61,012 nucleotides of DNA. It comes from Clostridia bacterium. GTDB taxonomy: Bacteria > Bacillota > Clostridia > Oscillospirales > CAG-272. The notes beneath the pieces are model-generated. The model was not told where the DNA came from. It saw nothing but the letters and a program-made list of their open reading frames with translations, and ran no database searches. Shown one piece after another: positions 1 to 10,373 of the stretch (the first letter of the stretch is position 1; every line of letters begins with the position of its first letter). The DNA is taken from positions 1 to 61,012 of the forward strand of contig JAGALA010000037.1 of assembly GCA_017625935.1 (NCBI GenBank). Reading direction: 5' to 3'. Both the position numbers and the translations under genes were made by a program.

Positions 1-2
1 AC

Positions 3-77
3 CAATTGCAAAAAGACAAAGAAAGTGATCAGTTAGCAATGTTCGACCCACAGGACCCATTTATGGGTAGTAAGTAG
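3..77 (+). CDS. C-terminal end of an unknown protein, 5' part outside the window
   Basis: An open frame runs from the left edge to a TAG stop, encoding 24 residues that end in MFDPQDPFMGSK. The tail is hydrophilic and has no domain I recognise. It would be convergent with rpoC, with the shared hairpin region (86-177) between the two genes. The fragment is too short to assign a product, and it could be a chance frame. Confidence 0.3.
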   Translation, partial: QLQKDKESDQLAMFDPQDPFMGSK

Positions 78-158
78 CAAACGCATGGCTGGCAGGCCAA
101 TTCTCAACGCACTTGTGCGTAGCTAGTAGTGATTAGGGCTATGCCCGAAAATGAAATA

Positions 159-177
159 CCACCCGCTTTGCGGGTGG
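159..177 (-). terminator. Hairpin downstream of rpoC
   Basis: An 8-bp GC-rich stem, CCACCCGC/GCGGGTGG with a TTT loop, lies 37 nt after the rpoC stop. The trailing sequence on the minus strand (ATATTTCATTTTC) is only moderately T-rich. It is probably the end of the rpoBC transcript and could act in both directions. Confidence 0.6.
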
Positions 178-214
178 ATATTTATTTTAAGCTGAATTTT
201 GGCTTTAAATTATC

Positions 215-3200
215 TTATTCAACGATAGTAGCGGGCTCTTCCGTTCCCTTTTCTACCTTTTTAATGCCGATATTGTTATACTCAGCAAGACCTGTACCTG
301 CAGGGATAAGCTTACCGATAATAACGTTTTCCTTAAGGCCGAGGAGGTGGTCAACCTTACCGCGGATTGCGGCATCGGTGAGCGCTCTTGTTGTTTCCTG
401 GAAGGATGCGGCTGAAAGGAAGGATTCTGTTGAAGAAGCAGCCTTGGTAATACCGAGGAGAATTGGTGAATAGGTTGCAAGACGGAGTGAGATTTCACCT
501 GCATCAATTCTTGCTTGAATCTTTTCATTTTCCTCAATAAGCTCGGTAACATCTACTGTAACGCCCTCAATAAGCTCAGTATCACCCGGGTTGTCAATTC
601 TAACCTTTCTGGTCATCTGACGGGTAATAACCTCGATGTGCTTATCGTCAACGTCAACGTTTTGTGAACGGTAAACCTTTTGTACCTCACGTACAATATA
701 GTCGTAAACCGCCTCAATACCGTTAATCTTAAGAATATCAAGTGGAGCCATTGAGCCCTCAGTAAGAGCTTGACCCTTAACTACTCTGTCACCGTCGTGA
801 ACAACCATTGTTGTCTTAAATGGAACGTCGTAGTTGTATTCTGCGCCTGTTTCCTCGTCTGTTACGTGGATCTTGTTAATCTTACCCTCGAGAGTAATGC
901 TAATCTCACCCGTAGCCTCGGAAGCAATTGCAGGGTTCTTCGGTCTTCTTGCCTCGAAGAGCTCTTCAACTCTTGGAAGACCCTGAGTGATGTTTGCACC
1001 TGCGACACCACCTGTATGGAAGGTTCTCATTGTAAGCTGTGTACCGGGCTCACCGATTGACTGAGCGGCGATAACACCAACAGCCTCACCGATATTAACC
1101 GGCTTGGAGCTTGCAAGGTCCATACCGTAGCAATGAGCACATACGCCGCCCTTTGCTTGGCAACGAAGAACTGAACGAACCTTAACCTCTTTAATTCCGG
1201 CAGCGATGATCTTTTTAACGTCACGTGCCAAAATCATTTCGTTTTCTTTTACGATAACCTCACCTGTTGCAGGATTTACAATATCCTCAACGGTGTATCT
1301 GCCGAGAATTCTATCCTCAAGCTTTTCAACGGTTTGTCCGTCGTTATCCTTAATGTCACTCATTACCATATAGTTACGAGTGCCACAGTCTTGCTCACGG
1401 ATGATAACCTCGTGTGAAACGTCAACAAGACGTCTTGTAAGGTAACCTGAGTCGGCTGTCTTAAGAGCTGTATCGGAAAGTGACTTACGTGAGCTCTTTG
1501 CCGCCATAAAGTATTCAAGTATTGAAATACCCTCGCGGAAGTTTGACTTAACAGGGATTTCCATTGTCTTACCTGTTGCGGAGAACATAAGACCACGCAT
1601 ACCCGCAAGCTGACGCATCTGCTTTTCACTACCACGGGCACCTGACTCAGCCATCATCTTAATTGGGTTGTATCTGTTAAATGAGCTAAGCATCTCCTTA
1701 GTTACGGCATTTGTTGCCTTATCCCAAATAGAAATTACACAGTTGTATCTTTCCTCATCGGAAAGCTCACCCTCATTGTAATATGAGAAGATTTCGTCAA
1801 CCTCTTGGTCTGCCTTCTTCAAAATTTCCGCCTTGCTTTCAGGAATAATCATGTCGGCAACGGAAATTGAAAGTGAAGCTCTTGTTGAGTACTTATAGCC
1901 CATTTCCTTGATATGGTCAAGAACCTCAGCAGCCTTTGTAAAGCCGTGAATCTTGATTGTACGGTCAACTATCTCTGAAAGCTTCTTGCTCTCTGCAACG
2001 AAGTCAATTTCAAGTCCAAATGGGTCAACGTCTCTGTCTACGTAGCCGAGGTCCTGTGGAATATATTCATTGAAAATAAGTCTACCGAGTGTAGCGTTTA
2101 TAATCTTTGATTTCTTTTCGCCGTTAATTTCCTTCTCAACTCTAATCTTGATTGGAGCGTGAAGCTCAAGCTGCTTAGTTTCATAAGCCATCATAGCTTC
2201 GTCGAAGTTGCGGTACACGCTGCCCTCGCCCTTTTCGCCTGCCTTATCAAGTGTAAGGTAGTATGAGCCGAGGACCATATCCTGTGAAGGTACTGCAATC
2301 GCCTTACCGTCAACAGGCTTCAAAAGGTTGTTTGCAGAAAGCATTAAGAATCTTGCCTCTGCTTGTGCTTCGCTTGAAAGCGGAACGTGAACAGGCATCT
2401 GGTCACCGTCGAAGTCGGCGTTGAACGCCTTACATACGAGTGGGTGAAGTCTGATCGCTCTGCCTTCTACAAGCACAGGCTCGAACGCCTGAATTGAAAG
2501 ACGGTGAAGTGTTGGCGCACGGTTAAGAAGAACCGGATGCTCCTTAATTACGTTTTCGAGTGCATCCCAAACATCGTCAACAACCTGCTCAACGTTTCTC
2601 TTAGCTTCTTTAATGTTAGCCGCCTTGCCTGTTTCGACAAGACGCTTCATAACGAATGGCTTGAAGAGCTCAAGAGCCATTTCACGTGGTAAGCCACATT
2701 GGTAAATCTTGAGGTTTGGACCTACTACGATAACGCTACGACCCGAATAGTCAACACGCTTACCGAGAAGGTTCTGTCTGAAGCGACCCTGCTTACCTCT
2801 TAACATTTCGGAAAGAGACTTAAGCTCACGTGAGCTTGGACCTGTAACAGGCTTGCCTCTCTTACCGTTGTCAAAGAGCGAGTCAACTGCCTCTTGAAGC
2901 ATTCTCTTTTCGTTCTTGATAATAAGCTCAGGTGAATGAATTTCGATTTGCTTCTTAAGACGGTTATTTCTGTTAATTACTCTTCTGTAAAGATCGTTGA
3001 TATCAGAAGCTGCATATCTGCCACCGTCAAGTGGAACCATTGGTCTGATATCCGGTGGAATTACAGGGAGCACGTCAAGAATCATCCATTCAGGTCTGTT
3101 GCCTGATTTTCTGAATGCTTCTACGATTTCAAGTCTTTTAATGATACGAACCTTCTTTTGTCCGGAGGACTTAAGAAGCTCCTCCTTAAGCTCCTTGGAA

Positions 3201-3754
3201 AGTGCTTCAATATCAATTTCCATAAGAAGCTTTTTGATTGCCTCAGCGCCCATTTCAGCAACGAAGCGATCACCATACTTTTCATAGTATGCTTCATATT
3301 CACTCTCTTTCAAGAGCTGATATTTCATAAGAGGTGTCTCACCCGGATCAATAACGATTCTTTGAACGAAGTAAAGAACGTTTTCAAGTGCCTTTGATGA
3401 AATATCAAGTATAAGTCCCATTCTGGAAGGGTTTGCCTTGAAGTACCAAATGTGTGATACAGGGCAAGCGAGAGAAATGTGACCCATTCTCTCACGGCGC
3501 ACCTTTTTAGTTGTTACCTCAACGCCACACTTCTCGCATCTGTGTCCCTTATGACGTGAACGCTTATATTTTCCGCAAGAGCATTCCCAGTCCTTTGTTG
3601 GGCCAAAGATCTTTTCGCAGAAAAGTCCGTCTTTTTCCGGTTTTTGAGTACGGTAGTTGATTGTTTCAGGCTTTGTTACCTCGCCTGAAGACCAGCTAAG
3701 GATCTTTTCCGGAGACGCAAGACCGATTTTTATAGAATCAAATGTATGTTCCAT
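215..3754 (-). CDS. rpoC: DNA-directed RNA polymerase subunit beta'
   Basis: Encodes the beta' subunit of the core RNA polymerase, about 1179 residues, full length for a Firmicutes RpoC without large insertions. The N-terminal zinc site is visible ([20 protein letters not shown]), as is the catalytic magnesium loop NADFDGDQM that carries the three aspartates, and a C-terminal cysteine cluster ([11 protein letters not shown]). An upstream in-frame ATG at 3760 sits only 2-3 nt from the GAAGGA ribosome binding site, so the second ATG ([11 protein letters not shown]) is preferred. It follows rpoB by 38 bp and is cotranscribed with it. rpsL and rpsG do not follow; a hairpin does. Confidence 0.98.
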   Translation of the reverse strand: MEHTFDSIKIGLASPEKILSWSSGEVTKPETINYRTQKPEKDGLFCEKIFGPTKDWECSCGKYKRSRHKGHRCEKCGVEVTTKKVRRERMGHISLACPVSHIWYFKANPSRMGLILDISSKALENVLYFVQRIVIDPGETPLMKYQLLKESEYEAYYEKYGDRFVAEMGAEAIKKLLMEIDIEALSKELKEELLKSSGQKKVRIIKRLEIVEAFRKSGNRPEWMILDVLPVIPPDIRPMVPLDGGRYAASDINDLYRRVINRNNRLKKQIEIHSPELIIKNEKRMLQEAVDSLFDNGKRGKPVTGPSSRELKSLSEMLRGKQGRFRQNLLGKRVDYSGRSVIVVGPNLKIYQCGLPREMALELFKPFVMKRLVETGKAANIKEAKRNVEQVVDDVWDALENVIKEHPVLLNRAPTLHRLSIQAFEPVLVEGRAIRLHPLVCKAFNADFDGDQMPVHVPLSSEAQAEARFLMLSANNLLKPVDGKAIAVPSQDMVLGSYYLTLDKAGEKGEGSVYRNFDEAMMAYETKQLELHAPIKIRVEKEINGEKKSKIINATLGRLIFNEYIPQDLGYVDRDVDPFGLEIDFVAESKKLSEIVDRTIKIHGFTKAAEVLDHIKEMGYKYSTRASLSISVADMIIPESKAEILKKADQEVDEIFSYYNEGELSDEERYNCVISIWDKATNAVTKEMLSSFNRYNPIKMMAESGARGSEKQMRQLAGMRGLMFSATGKTMEIPVKSNFREGISILEYFMAAKSSRKSLSDTALKTADSGYLTRRLVDVSHEVIIREQDCGTRNYMVMSDIKDNDGQTVEKLEDRILGRYTVEDIVNPATGEVIVKENEMILARDVKKIIAAGIKEVKVRSVLRCQAKGGVCAHCYGMDLASSKPVNIGEAVGVIAAQSIGEPGTQLTMRTFHTGGVAGANITQGLPRVEELFEARRPKNPAIASEATGEISITLEGKINKIHVTDEETGAEYNYDVPFKTTMVVHDGDRVVKGQALTEGSMAPLDILKINGIEAVYDYIVREVQKVYRSQNVDVDDKHIEVITRQMTRKVRIDNPGDTELIEGVTVDVTELIEENEKIQARIDAGEISLRLATYSPILLGITKAASSTESFLSAASFQETTRALTDAAIRGKVDHLLGLKENVIIGKLIPAGTGLAEYNNIGIKKVEKGTEEPATIVE

Positions 3755-3792
3755 TAGCATTATCCTTCTTTTTTAGTTTTTTGTTTATACTA

Positions 3793-6700
3793 TTATTCGT
3801 CAAAGTCGTCAAACTGTGAGTCAATGTCGTCAAATTCGTTCTCGAATTCGTCCTCATTTTCCTCGTATTCTTCATCAAACTCTTCGTCATCGGAATCTTG
3901 ATTTTCCTCAGCAACACTTACGATGTTCATTGGCTCAAGATCCTCCTCGCCGATATTCGAAAGCTCAATTTCATTGCCATCCTTATCAAGAACGGTAATG
4001 TCAAGAGCAAGTGCCTGAAGCTCCTTAACAAGAACCTTGAAGGATTCAGGAATACCTGGTGTTGGGATGTTTTGACCTTTAACGATTGCCTCAAATGCTT
4101 TTGTTCTACCTATAATATCATCACTCTTAACCGTCAAGATTTCTTGGAGAGTGTAAGCTGCGCCGTATGCTTCGAGCGCCCAAACCTCCATTTCTCCGAA
4201 ACGCTGACCGCCGAACTGTGCCTTACCGCCGAGAGGCTGTTGTGTAACAAGTGAGTAAGGACCGTTTGAACGGGCGTGAATCTTGTCGTCAACCAAGTGG
4301 TGAAGCTTGAGATAATACATGATACCAACGGTTACAGGGTTATCAAACGGTTCGCCTGTACGTCCGTCGTAAAGGATTGTCTTACCGTCGCAAATCTTAA
4401 GCTTGCCCTCTTCTTGGAGCTTCTTGATTGCTTCGGGGTTGTTTCTTGTTTCCTTGTCGAGCTTTTGGATGTCCTTCTTGCCATCCTCACGGATAACCTC
4501 CTCGAAGAGATCCTTTCCATCGGTGTTTTCGTTAGGAAGAACGTCTCTCCAAAGACCTGCCATCTTTAAGCACTCAAAGATATCTTGCTCGTGAGCACCG
4601 TCGAATACAGGAGTCATAATCTTCCATCCGAGCTTTTTAGCCGCGATTCCAAGGTGAACCTCAAGAACCTGACCGATATTCATACGTGATGGAACGCCGA
4701 GTGGGTTAAGAACGATATCAAGCGGTGTACCGTCTGCCAAGAAAGGCATATCCTCAGGTGGGAGAATTCTTGATACAACACCCTTGTTACCGTGACGGCC
4801 CGCCATCTTGTCACCAACAGAGATCTTTCTCTTTTGGGCAACGTAAACCTTAACTACCTTGTGTACGCCGGGGGATAACTCATCGCCGTTTTCACGTGAG
4901 AACACCTTAACGTCAACAACGATACCGTTTTGACCGTTCTTTACACGGAGTGATGTATCTCTTACATCTCTTGCCTTTTCGCCGAAAATAGCACGGAGCA
5001 AGCGTTCCTCTGCAGTAAGCTCTGTTTCACCCTTAGGTGTAACCTTACCAACGAGAATGCTATGTGGCTTAACCTCAGTACCGATTCTTACGATACCGTT
5101 TTCATCGAGGTTCTTAAGAGCCTCCTCACCAACGTTAGGAATTTCTCTTGTGATTTCCTCCGGACCGAGCTTTGTATCTCTTGCCTCGTGTGTATGCTCC
5201 TCAATGTGAATTGAGGTATAAACGTCATCACGAACGAGCTTTTCGTTAAGAAGAACCGCGTCCTCGTAGTTGTAGCCCTCCCAAGTCATAAAGCCGATAA
5301 GGGCATTCTTACCGAGTGAGATTTCACCCTGTGAGGTTGCAGGACCGTCAGCAATAACCTGTCCCTTTTCTACTCTTTCGCCAAGAACAACTATTGGGTT
5401 TTGGTTTACGCAGGTGCTTTGGTTGGAGCGTTTGAACTTGATAAGCTCATATCTGTCCTTAATACCACTGTCGCGCTTAATTATAATTTGATTTGCATCA
5501 ACTCTTTCAACAACGCCAGCTTCCTTGGCAAGAACAACAACGCCTGAGTCAACTGCCGCCTTGTACTCCATACCCGTACCAACGATTGGTGAGTCGGAGG
5601 TGAGAAGCGGAACTGCCTGCTTCTGCATGTTTGAACCCATGAGCGCACGGGTATTGTCGTCGTTTTCAATAAACGGAATCATTGCAGTTGAAACAGAAAC
5701 CACCATCTTTGGTGAAATATCCATATAAGTAACACGCTTAGAGTCTGTTTCCAAAACCTCTTGTCTTTCACGTGCAACGATTCTTGATTTTACGAAGCGC
5801 TTGTTTTCATCAAGCTCCTCGTATGCCTGTGCTATAACGTGTCCGTCCTCTTCGTCAGCTGTTAAGTAAACAACCTCATCAGTAACAACACCGTCAATTA
5901 CCTTACGGTAAGGTGCCTTAATAAAGCCGTACTTATCAATCTTTGCAAAGGTTGAAAGGTATGAGATAAGACCGATGTTTGGTCCTTCAGGAGATTCAAC
6001 AGGGCAAAGACGACCATAGTGTGTATAGTGAACGTCACGTACCTCAAATGCAGCTCTGTCTCTTGACAAGCCACCAGGGCCGAGCGCTGATACACGGCGC
6101 TTATGTGTAAGCTCTGCAAGTGGGTTGTTCTGGTCCATAAACTGTGAAAGCGGTGATGAACCGAAGAACTCTCTGATTGCAGTAGCAACAGGTCTGATAT
6201 TAACAAGTGTCTTTGGAGAAAGCTCCTCAACGTCTTGTGTGTTCATTCTTTCTCTGATAACCTTTTCCATACGGGACATACCGATACGGAATTGGTTTTG
6301 GAGAAGCTCACCTACGCAACGGAGACGACGGTTGCCAAGGTGGTCAATATCGTCCTTCTTACCAATGCCGTAGTCAAGACCAACGAGGTAAGAAATTGAT
6401 GCTAAGATATCTTCTCTTGTGATGTGCTTTGGACAAAGCTCCTCTGTATTGCGCTTGAGCTTTTCAATAATGGCATCTCTGTCGCCGCCACATTCATTTA
6501 TAATTGCAATAAGTGCTTCATAGTTAAGCTTTTCGCTAACGCCAAAGTCCTCAAGGCCGTCTCTCCAGCCCTCACCAAGGAGGTACTTAGGATCAACGGT
6601 GCCGTTGCCGAACACCTTAAGCTCAGTTGGCTCACCGCTTTCTCTTTCAGCAACTGTAACGTAAACCTCGTTTACACAGTTTGATTCGATAAGCTCAATG

Positions 6701-7665
6701 TCGCTTTCTGTGATAACCTTACCGATTTCACAAATAACCTCGCCTGTAAGGTTGCTTACAACAGGGCGTGAAAGTGTAAGACCGAGAATTCTCTTTGAAA
6801 TAGCGAGCTTTTCGTTGAATTTATAACGACCAACAGGGTAAAGGTCGTATCTCTTGCCGTCGAAGAAGAGGTTGTGAATAAGAATTTGTGCGCTCTCTAC
6901 GATAGCAGGCTCACCGGGACGGTGTCTTTTATAGATTTCCTTTAATGCTTCCTCTTGAATTGTTGTGCCAAACTCCATAGCGAGCTTTTCGCACTCATCC
7001 TTTTCAAGGGTAGGAGTAATGAACTTAGAGCCGAACATATCCTTAAGATCCTCAGCGGTTTCAACACCAAGTGCACGAATAAGAATAGTAATAGGCATCT
7101 TTCTGTTCTTATCGATGTGAACGTAGAATACGTTTGATGAATCTGTTTCGTATTCGAGCCAAGCACCGCGATAAGGAATAATCTGTGCAGAATAGTTATG
7201 TGTGCCTGTCTTGTCAACAGAATAATCGTAGTACATTCCCGGAGAACGAACGATTTGTGAAACAACAACACGCTCAGCACCGTTGATAACGAATGTGCCG
7301 TTGTCTGTCATAAGTGGGAAATCACCCATGAAGACCTCGTGCTCTTTTACCTCACCTGTTGTTTTGTTAGAAAGACGAACATTTACACGCAAAGGAGCTG
7401 CGTAGTTAACGTCTCTGATTTTACATTCCTCAACAGGATACTTAGGATTGTTTACATCAAGTGTGTATGAAACAAACTCGATTGAAAGATCCTCTGTGTG
7501 GTCTGTGATAGGAGAAACGTCATTGAGAACCTCTTGGATACCCTTTTCCAAGAACCATTCAAATGACTCCTTTTGTACATCAATAAGGTTTGGCATTTCG
7601 CAAAGCTCATTGATTTTAGCAAAATTCATTCTAATGTTTTTGCCAAGCTTTTGTTCTTTGACCAT
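3793..7665 (-). CDS. rpoB: DNA-directed RNA polymerase subunit beta
   Basis: Encodes the beta subunit of RNA polymerase, 1290 residues. The rifampicin region is conserved ([16 protein letters not shown] then [15 protein letters not shown]), with the His and Ser associated with wild-type sensitivity. [15 protein letters not shown] and the C-terminal [21 protein letters not shown] are intact. The last 40 or so residues form a strongly acidic D/E/F tail, a variable feature of Firmicutes RpoB. The gene has its own promoter and is divergent from rpsT; the usual upstream rplKAJL genes are absent, so rpoBC forms a separate operon here. Confidence 0.98.
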   Translation of the reverse strand: MVKEQKLGKNIRMNFAKINELCEMPNLIDVQKESFEWFLEKGIQEVLNDVSPITDHTEDLSIEFVSYTLDVNNPKYPVEECKIRDVNYAAPLRVNVRLSNKTTGEVKEHEVFMGDFPLMTDNGTFVINGAERVVVSQIVRSPGMYYDYSVDKTGTHNYSAQIIPYRGAWLEYETDSSNVFYVHIDKNRKMPITILIRALGVETAEDLKDMFGSKFITPTLEKDECEKLAMEFGTTIQEEALKEIYKRHRPGEPAIVESAQILIHNLFFDGKRYDLYPVGRYKFNEKLAISKRILGLTLSRPVVSNLTGEVICEIGKVITESDIELIESNCVNEVYVTVAERESGEPTELKVFGNGTVDPKYLLGEGWRDGLEDFGVSEKLNYEALIAIINECGGDRDAIIEKLKRNTEELCPKHITREDILASISYLVGLDYGIGKKDDIDHLGNRRLRCVGELLQNQFRIGMSRMEKVIRERMNTQDVEELSPKTLVNIRPVATAIREFFGSSPLSQFMDQNNPLAELTHKRRVSALGPGGLSRDRAAFEVRDVHYTHYGRLCPVESPEGPNIGLISYLSTFAKIDKYGFIKAPYRKVIDGVVTDEVVYLTADEEDGHVIAQAYEELDENKRFVKSRIVARERQEVLETDSKRVTYMDISPKMVVSVSTAMIPFIENDDNTRALMGSNMQKQAVPLLTSDSPIVGTGMEYKAAVDSGVVVLAKEAGVVERVDANQIIIKRDSGIKDRYELIKFKRSNQSTCVNQNPIVVLGERVEKGQVIADGPATSQGEISLGKNALIGFMTWEGYNYEDAVLLNEKLVRDDVYTSIHIEEHTHEARDTKLGPEEITREIPNVGEEALKNLDENGIVRIGTEVKPHSILVGKVTPKGETELTAEERLLRAIFGEKARDVRDTSLRVKNGQNGIVVDVKVFSRENGDELSPGVHKVVKVYVAQKRKISVGDKMAGRHGNKGVVSRILPPEDMPFLADGTPLDIVLNPLGVPSRMNIGQVLEVHLGIAAKKLGWKIMTPVFDGAHEQDIFECLKMAGLWRDVLPNENTDGKDLFEEVIREDGKKDIQKLDKETRNNPEAIKKLQEEGKLKICDGKTILYDGRTGEPFDNPVTVGIMYYLKLHHLVDDKIHARSNGPYSLVTQQPLGGKAQFGGQRFGEMEVWALEAYGAAYTLQEILTVKSDDIIGRTKAFEAIVKGQNIPTPGIPESFKVLVKELQALALDITVLDKDGNEIELSNIGEEDLEPMNIVSVAEENQDSDDEEFDEEYEENEDEFENEFDDIDSQFDDFDE

Positions 7666-7736
7666 ATCTTTTTACTCCAACTTCCCTTTTATATATAGTA
7701 TAAAAGAATTATTTAAAAAATATTGCGCAGTAACAG

Positions 7737-7765
7737 ATTATAGCACCCATAAAATAAAAAGTCAA
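7737..7765 (-). promoter_or_regulatory. rpoBC promoter
   Basis: On the minus strand, TTGACT (7765-7760) is followed by 17 bp and TATAAT (7742-7737). This predicts a start near 7730 and a leader of about 65 nt before rpoB. Confidence 0.75.
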
Positions 7766-7960
7766 TAGTAATTATAATTTTTTTGAAAATAATGTAAAAA
7801 TTTACAATTTATTTCTTGAAAGTTTACAAACTTTTAATATGTAAATTTTTTATGAACCAAATTCAAGGCGTTTTTAGCCGTATTAACGCGTGTGCGTGTA
7901 ATATAATTTACATTAAATTTATACTTTAGATAAATAATTTCAATTTTTTCTAAAAAGGTC

Positions 7961-7989
7961 TTGATTTTTTGAAAATAGTGTGATATTAT
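7961..7989 (+). promoter_or_regulatory. rpsT promoter
   Basis: TTGATT (7961-7966), 17 bp, TATTAT (7984-7989), followed by a leader of about 80 nt. The leader contains a 6-bp hairpin at 8034-8049 (ACGGAT / ATCTGT, loop AAGC). Confidence 0.7.
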
Positions 7990-8078
7990 ATGTAACTGTA
8001 CGAACAGGCGTATTCGAAGCACCCTCTCAGGCAACGGATAAGCATCTGTCGGATTATAATATTAAAGGAGGATTTATC

Positions 8079-8342
8079 ATGCCTAATATCAAATCTGCGA
8101 AGAAGCGTGTAAAGGTTATCGCTACTAAAACACTTCGTAATAAGATGCTTAAATCACAACTCAACACAGCAATTAAGAAGTTTAAGGCTGCTGTTGAAGC
8201 TGGTGAAAAGGAAGCTGCTCAAGTTGCTTACGTAGCTGCTGTAAAGAAAGTTGACCAAGCTGTTGCTAAGGGAATTCTTCACAAGAACAACGCTGCGCAC
8301 AAGAAGAGCCAGTTCACACTTATGTACAACAAGATGGCATAA
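8079..8342 (+). CDS. rpsT: 30S ribosomal protein bS20
   Basis: Encodes bS20, an 87-residue small-subunit protein that binds 16S rRNA. The typical N-terminus MPNIKSAKKRVKV and the Lys/Ala-rich helical body match the family. The longer open frame upstream (from 7980) is rejected because AAAGGAGG at 8064-8071 lies 7 nt before this ATG. It is monocistronic, with its own promoter and a strong terminator, and is divergent from rpoBC. Confidence 0.97.
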   Translation: MPNIKSAKKRVKVIATKTLRNKMLKSQLNTAIKKFKAAVEAGEKEAAQVAYVAAVKKVDQAVAKGILHKNNAAHKKSQFTLMYNKMA

Positions 8343-8365
8343 GCAAACCCGAAATTAATTAAAAT

Positions 8366-8401
8366 AGAGCTATGTTAACCCGCATAGCTCTTTATTTTTT
8401 T
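8366..8401 (+). terminator. rpsT terminator
   Basis: A 9-bp stem, AGAGCTATG/CATAGCTCT, is followed by TTATTTTTTT, 24 nt after the rpsT stop. Confidence 0.9.
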
Positions 8402-8452
8402 GCTCTTCTCCGCTTGTATAGCTTTGCAAATGCAATGAATTATTTTATAGAT

Positions 8453-8482
8453 AAAAAAAGCAAGCCGATTGGCTTGCTTTTT
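8453..8482 (-). terminator. Terminator of the rpsF-ssb-rpsR operon
   Basis: The stem GCAAGCC/GGCTTGC lies just after the rpsR stop, with a long T run on the minus strand. A/T runs on both sides make it potentially bidirectional. Confidence 0.9.
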
Positions 8483-8487
8483 AATTA

Positions 8488-8763
8488 TTAGTCGTCGATG
8501 TAAGGCATAAGAGCCATAAAGCGAGCGCGCTTGATTGCCTTTGTAAGTTCGCCTTGGTGATGAGCGCATGTGCCTGTAATTCTTCTTGGAAGAATCTTTG
8601 CACGCTCAGTAACATACTTTCTCAAACGAGCTGTATCTTTATAATCTATATGACCAATCTTATCAGCGCAGAATGCACAAACCTTCTTCTTTTTGCGCAT
8701 AACCTGACGAGCAGGACGCTGTTGAACAACCTGTTCTTTTTCAACAGTTGTGTTGTTATCCAT
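8488..8763 (-). CDS. rpsR: 30S ribosomal protein bS18
   Basis: Encodes bS18, 91 residues, partner of bS6 on the ribosomal platform. The core [18 protein letters not shown] and [13 protein letters not shown] is characteristic; the CxxC plus the later Cys/His suggests the zinc-binding form. The N-terminal 20 or so residues are a variable Gln/Val-rich extension. It is the last gene of the rpsF-ssb-rpsR operon, 35 bp after ssb, with a good AGGAGG site upstream. Confidence 0.97.
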   Translation of the reverse strand: MDNNTTVEKEQVVQQRPARQVMRKKKKVCAFCADKIGHIDYKDTARLRKYVTERAKILPRRITGTCAHHQGELTKAIKRARFMALMPYIDD

Positions 8764-8798
8764 ATTAGTATCCTCCTATAAATTTTGTTCGCCGTGAA

Positions 8799-9212
8799 TT
8801 AGAACGGCAAGTCGTCGTCTCCGGCAACCTCTTCAAACTTAGGTGCTTGCGGTGTTTGGAATGATGGCTCCTCAAAGCCACCAACGCCCTCAGCCTTTGA
8901 ATCTACAAAGAACGCCTCGTCAACAACAACCTCGGTTGTTGAACGCTTGTTACCCTGTTGGTCATTCCAGCTTCTTGTCTGGATTGAACCTGTAACACAG
9001 ATGGAGCTACCCTTTCTGAAGAATTTACCGATAAAATCTGCTGTTTGTCTCCAAGCAACGCAGTTGATGAAATCTGCTTGCGCATCCTTACCCTTACGGT
9101 TGATTGCAAGTGAGAATTGAACAACAGGTGTGCCTTGAGTTGTTTGCTTAACCTCGGGGTCAGCTGTAAGTCTACCGCCCAAAATTGCTTTGTTAAAGTT
9201 CAAGTTTGCCAT
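8799..9212 (-). CDS. ssb: Single-stranded DNA-binding protein
   Basis: Encodes SSB, 137 residues. It has one OB fold (about residues 1-105, with FNKAILGGRLTADPEV and FINCVAWRQTADFI), a short Gln/Pro-rich linker, and the acidic C-terminal tip DDDLPF that recruits replication and repair partners. It lies between rpsF and rpsR, the standard Firmicutes arrangement that ties SSB supply to ribosomal protein synthesis. Confidence 0.97.
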   Translation of the reverse strand: MANLNFNKAILGGRLTADPEVKQTTQGTPVVQFSLAINRKGKDAQADFINCVAWRQTADFIGKFFRKGSSICVTGSIQTRSWNDQQGNKRSTTEVVVDEAFFVDSKAEGVGGFEEPSFQTPQAPKFEEVAGDDDLPF

Positions 9213-9233
9213 TTTGATTTCCCCTTTCTAAAA

Positions 9234-9554
9234 TTAAGCGTCTTTTCTTGTCTTCTTGTCTTCGATTTGGCGAATTACAATAGAGCGAAGAATGTTTTCG
9301 TTGATACCGAACAAACGCTCAAGCTCTGCTGTAAATGAGCCTTCACTCTTAAAGTAAACAAGAACATAGTAGCCATCGTTCTTGTCGTTGATTGGGTATG
9401 CAAGTCTTCTCTTGCCCCACTCATCAACTGACTCGATAGTACCGTTGTCAGCAATAAGAGCTGTAAACTTCTCGATAGTTGCCTTAATATCGTCTTCAGC
9501 GATTGTTGCGTCAACTACGAACAAAGTTTCATAAGAGTTCATAACCTTTTCCAT
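9234..9554 (-). CDS. rpsF: 30S ribosomal protein bS6
   Basis: Encodes bS6, 106 residues. The fold signature is SYETLFVVDATI at the start and WGKRRLAYPINDKNDGYYVLVYF in the middle. The first ATG is chosen because AGGAGG sits 8 nt upstream; a second in-frame ATG is four codons further. It is the first gene of the rpsF-ssb-rpsR operon, behind a structured leader that may be autoregulatory. Confidence 0.96.
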   Translation of the reverse strand: MEKVMNSYETLFVVDATIAEDDIKATIEKFTALIADNGTIESVDEWGKRRLAYPINDKNDGYYVLVYFKSEGSFTAELERLFGINENILRSIVIRQIEDKKTRKDA

Positions 9555-9580
9555 TTTCTTTACCTCCTGTGGACTTAATG

Positions 9581-9624
9581 ACCGTCAACTGAATTGACGG
9601 TAGGAGCGAGTATAGACATACTCG
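9581..9624 (-). promoter_or_regulatory. Structured rpsF leader, candidate S6:S18 autoregulatory element
   Basis: Two tandem stem-loops lie between the rpsF promoter and its ribosome binding site. One is CGAGTA/TACTCG (9607-9624, 6-nt loop); the other is ACCGTCAA/TTGACGGT (9581-9601, 5-nt loop), whose arm includes the triplet CCG. An S6:S18-binding leader is known upstream of rpsF in many bacteria. I cannot confirm the consensus fold here because CCG is predicted paired. Confidence 0.4.
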
Positions 9625-9633
9625 TTCTGCGTT

Positions 9634-9662
9634 ATTTTATCACATAAAATATCTATTGTCAA
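9634..9662 (-). promoter_or_regulatory. rpsF operon promoter
   Basis: TTGACA (9662-9657), 17 bp, TAAAAT (9639-9634) on the minus strand, just upstream of the two-hairpin leader. Confidence 0.8.
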
Positions 9663-9698
9663 CACATTTTTGAAAAAAATAAAATTATTTTATTTCAC

Positions 9699-9727
9699 TT
9701 GAATTAATGATATATTTATGTTAGAAT
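9699..9727 (+). promoter_or_regulatory. rnhA promoter
   Basis: TTGAAT (9699-9704), 17 bp, TAGAAT (9722-9727), about 30 nt before the rnhA start. Confidence 0.65.
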
Positions 9728-9758
9728 TATATATATTAAATTTTAAGGAAATATTTTG

Positions 9759-10214
9759 ATGAAGCATATAGATATTTACACAGACGGCTCTTGTAGATAT
9801 AACCCCGGTCCCGGCGGTTGGGGGGCGGTTCTTGTTTACAAGGGAATCGAAAAGGAATTATGCGGTGGCGAGGCTAATACAACAAACAACCGTATGGAGC
9901 TAACCGCGGTTATTAAAGCATTACAGGCGCTCAAGGAAAGCTGCGATATAACACTCACATCAGATTCAAAATACGTTATAGACGGAATTGTCAACGGTTG
10001 GGCTGAGTCATGGCGCGCAAACAATTGGAGAAAGTCAGACCGTTCTCAAGCGTTGAACCCCGATCTTTGGGAAATATTACTTGACGAGATTAAGAAGCAC
10101 CAAATTACCTACGTTTGGGTGAAGGGTCATGCAGGACATCCATACAACGAAAGATGCGACAAAATGGCGCAAAATGAGTCCTCAAAATATATGGATGATA
10201 CTACTAATATATAA
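9759..10214 (+). CDS. rnhA: Ribonuclease HI
   Basis: Encodes RNase HI, 151 residues, which cleaves the RNA strand of RNA-DNA hybrids. The four-carboxylate active site is complete: Asp in YTDGSC, Glu in RMELTAV, Asp in TSDSKYV and Asp in NERCDKMA. The catalytic His in VKGHAGHPYN is also present. A TTG one codon earlier gives a longer frame, but the ATG at 9759 has AAGGAA at a suitable distance. The gene is monocistronic, with its own promoter and terminator. Confidence 0.96.
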   Translation: MKHIDIYTDGSCRYNPGPGGWGAVLVYKGIEKELCGGEANTTNNRMELTAVIKALQALKESCDITLTSDSKYVIDGIVNGWAESWRANNWRKSDRSQALNPDLWEILLDEIKKHQITYVWVKGHAGHPYNERCDKMAQNESSKYMDDTTNI

Positions 10215-10231
10215 TAATGAAGATTTTTTAC

Positions 10232-10260
10232 GAGCAGATGAGCGTTTCATCTGCTCTTTC
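10232..10260 (+). terminator. rnhA terminator
   Basis: A 10-bp stem, GAGCAGATGA/TCATCTGCTC with a 5-nt loop, followed by TTTC. Confidence 0.75.
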
Positions 10261-10323
10261 AATTAGTTACATCAACCTTTTAAGCATCGCTTTCTATGTA
10301 TTTTTGATAATTAAATTTTACTC

Positions 10324-10354
10324 AAAAAAGGCACTCCTTACGAAGTGCCTTTTA
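10324..10354 (-). terminator. Terminator of the secreted-protein gene at 10374-13388
   Basis: The stem AAAGGCACT/AGTGCCTTT lies 20 nt after the stop. On the minus strand it is followed by a run of T. Confidence 0.85.
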
Positions 10355-10373
10355 TATTTTAGGGGATTTTCAA

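Larger units (their letters stand above)
7666..8078. other. Divergent rpoB/rpsT intergenic region
   Basis: This 413-bp AT-rich gap holds the rpoB promoter, the rpsT promoter and the rpsT leader. The part between about 7770 and 7950 shows no supported gene; the minus-strand frame at 7834-8034 has no ribosome binding site or recognisable product. Confidence 0.6.

Noticed and set aside
129..473. Plus-strand open frame over the end of rpoC
   Set aside because: It is antisense to the conserved rpoC C-terminus; no ribosome binding site and no recognisable product.
7834..8034. Minus-strand frame of 66 codons between rpoB and rpsT
   Set aside because: AT-rich, overlaps the rpsT promoter, no ribosome binding site, no similarity to a known protein.
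8016..8050. Glycine riboswitch upstream of rpsT
   Set aside because: Only the fragment CTCTCAGGCAA matches; the rest of the aptamer and the usual target genes are missing.
7980..8078. N-terminally extended form of bS20
   Set aside because: The extension runs through the -10 box and leader; the strong AAAGGAGG fits the internal ATG and the known bS20 N-terminus.
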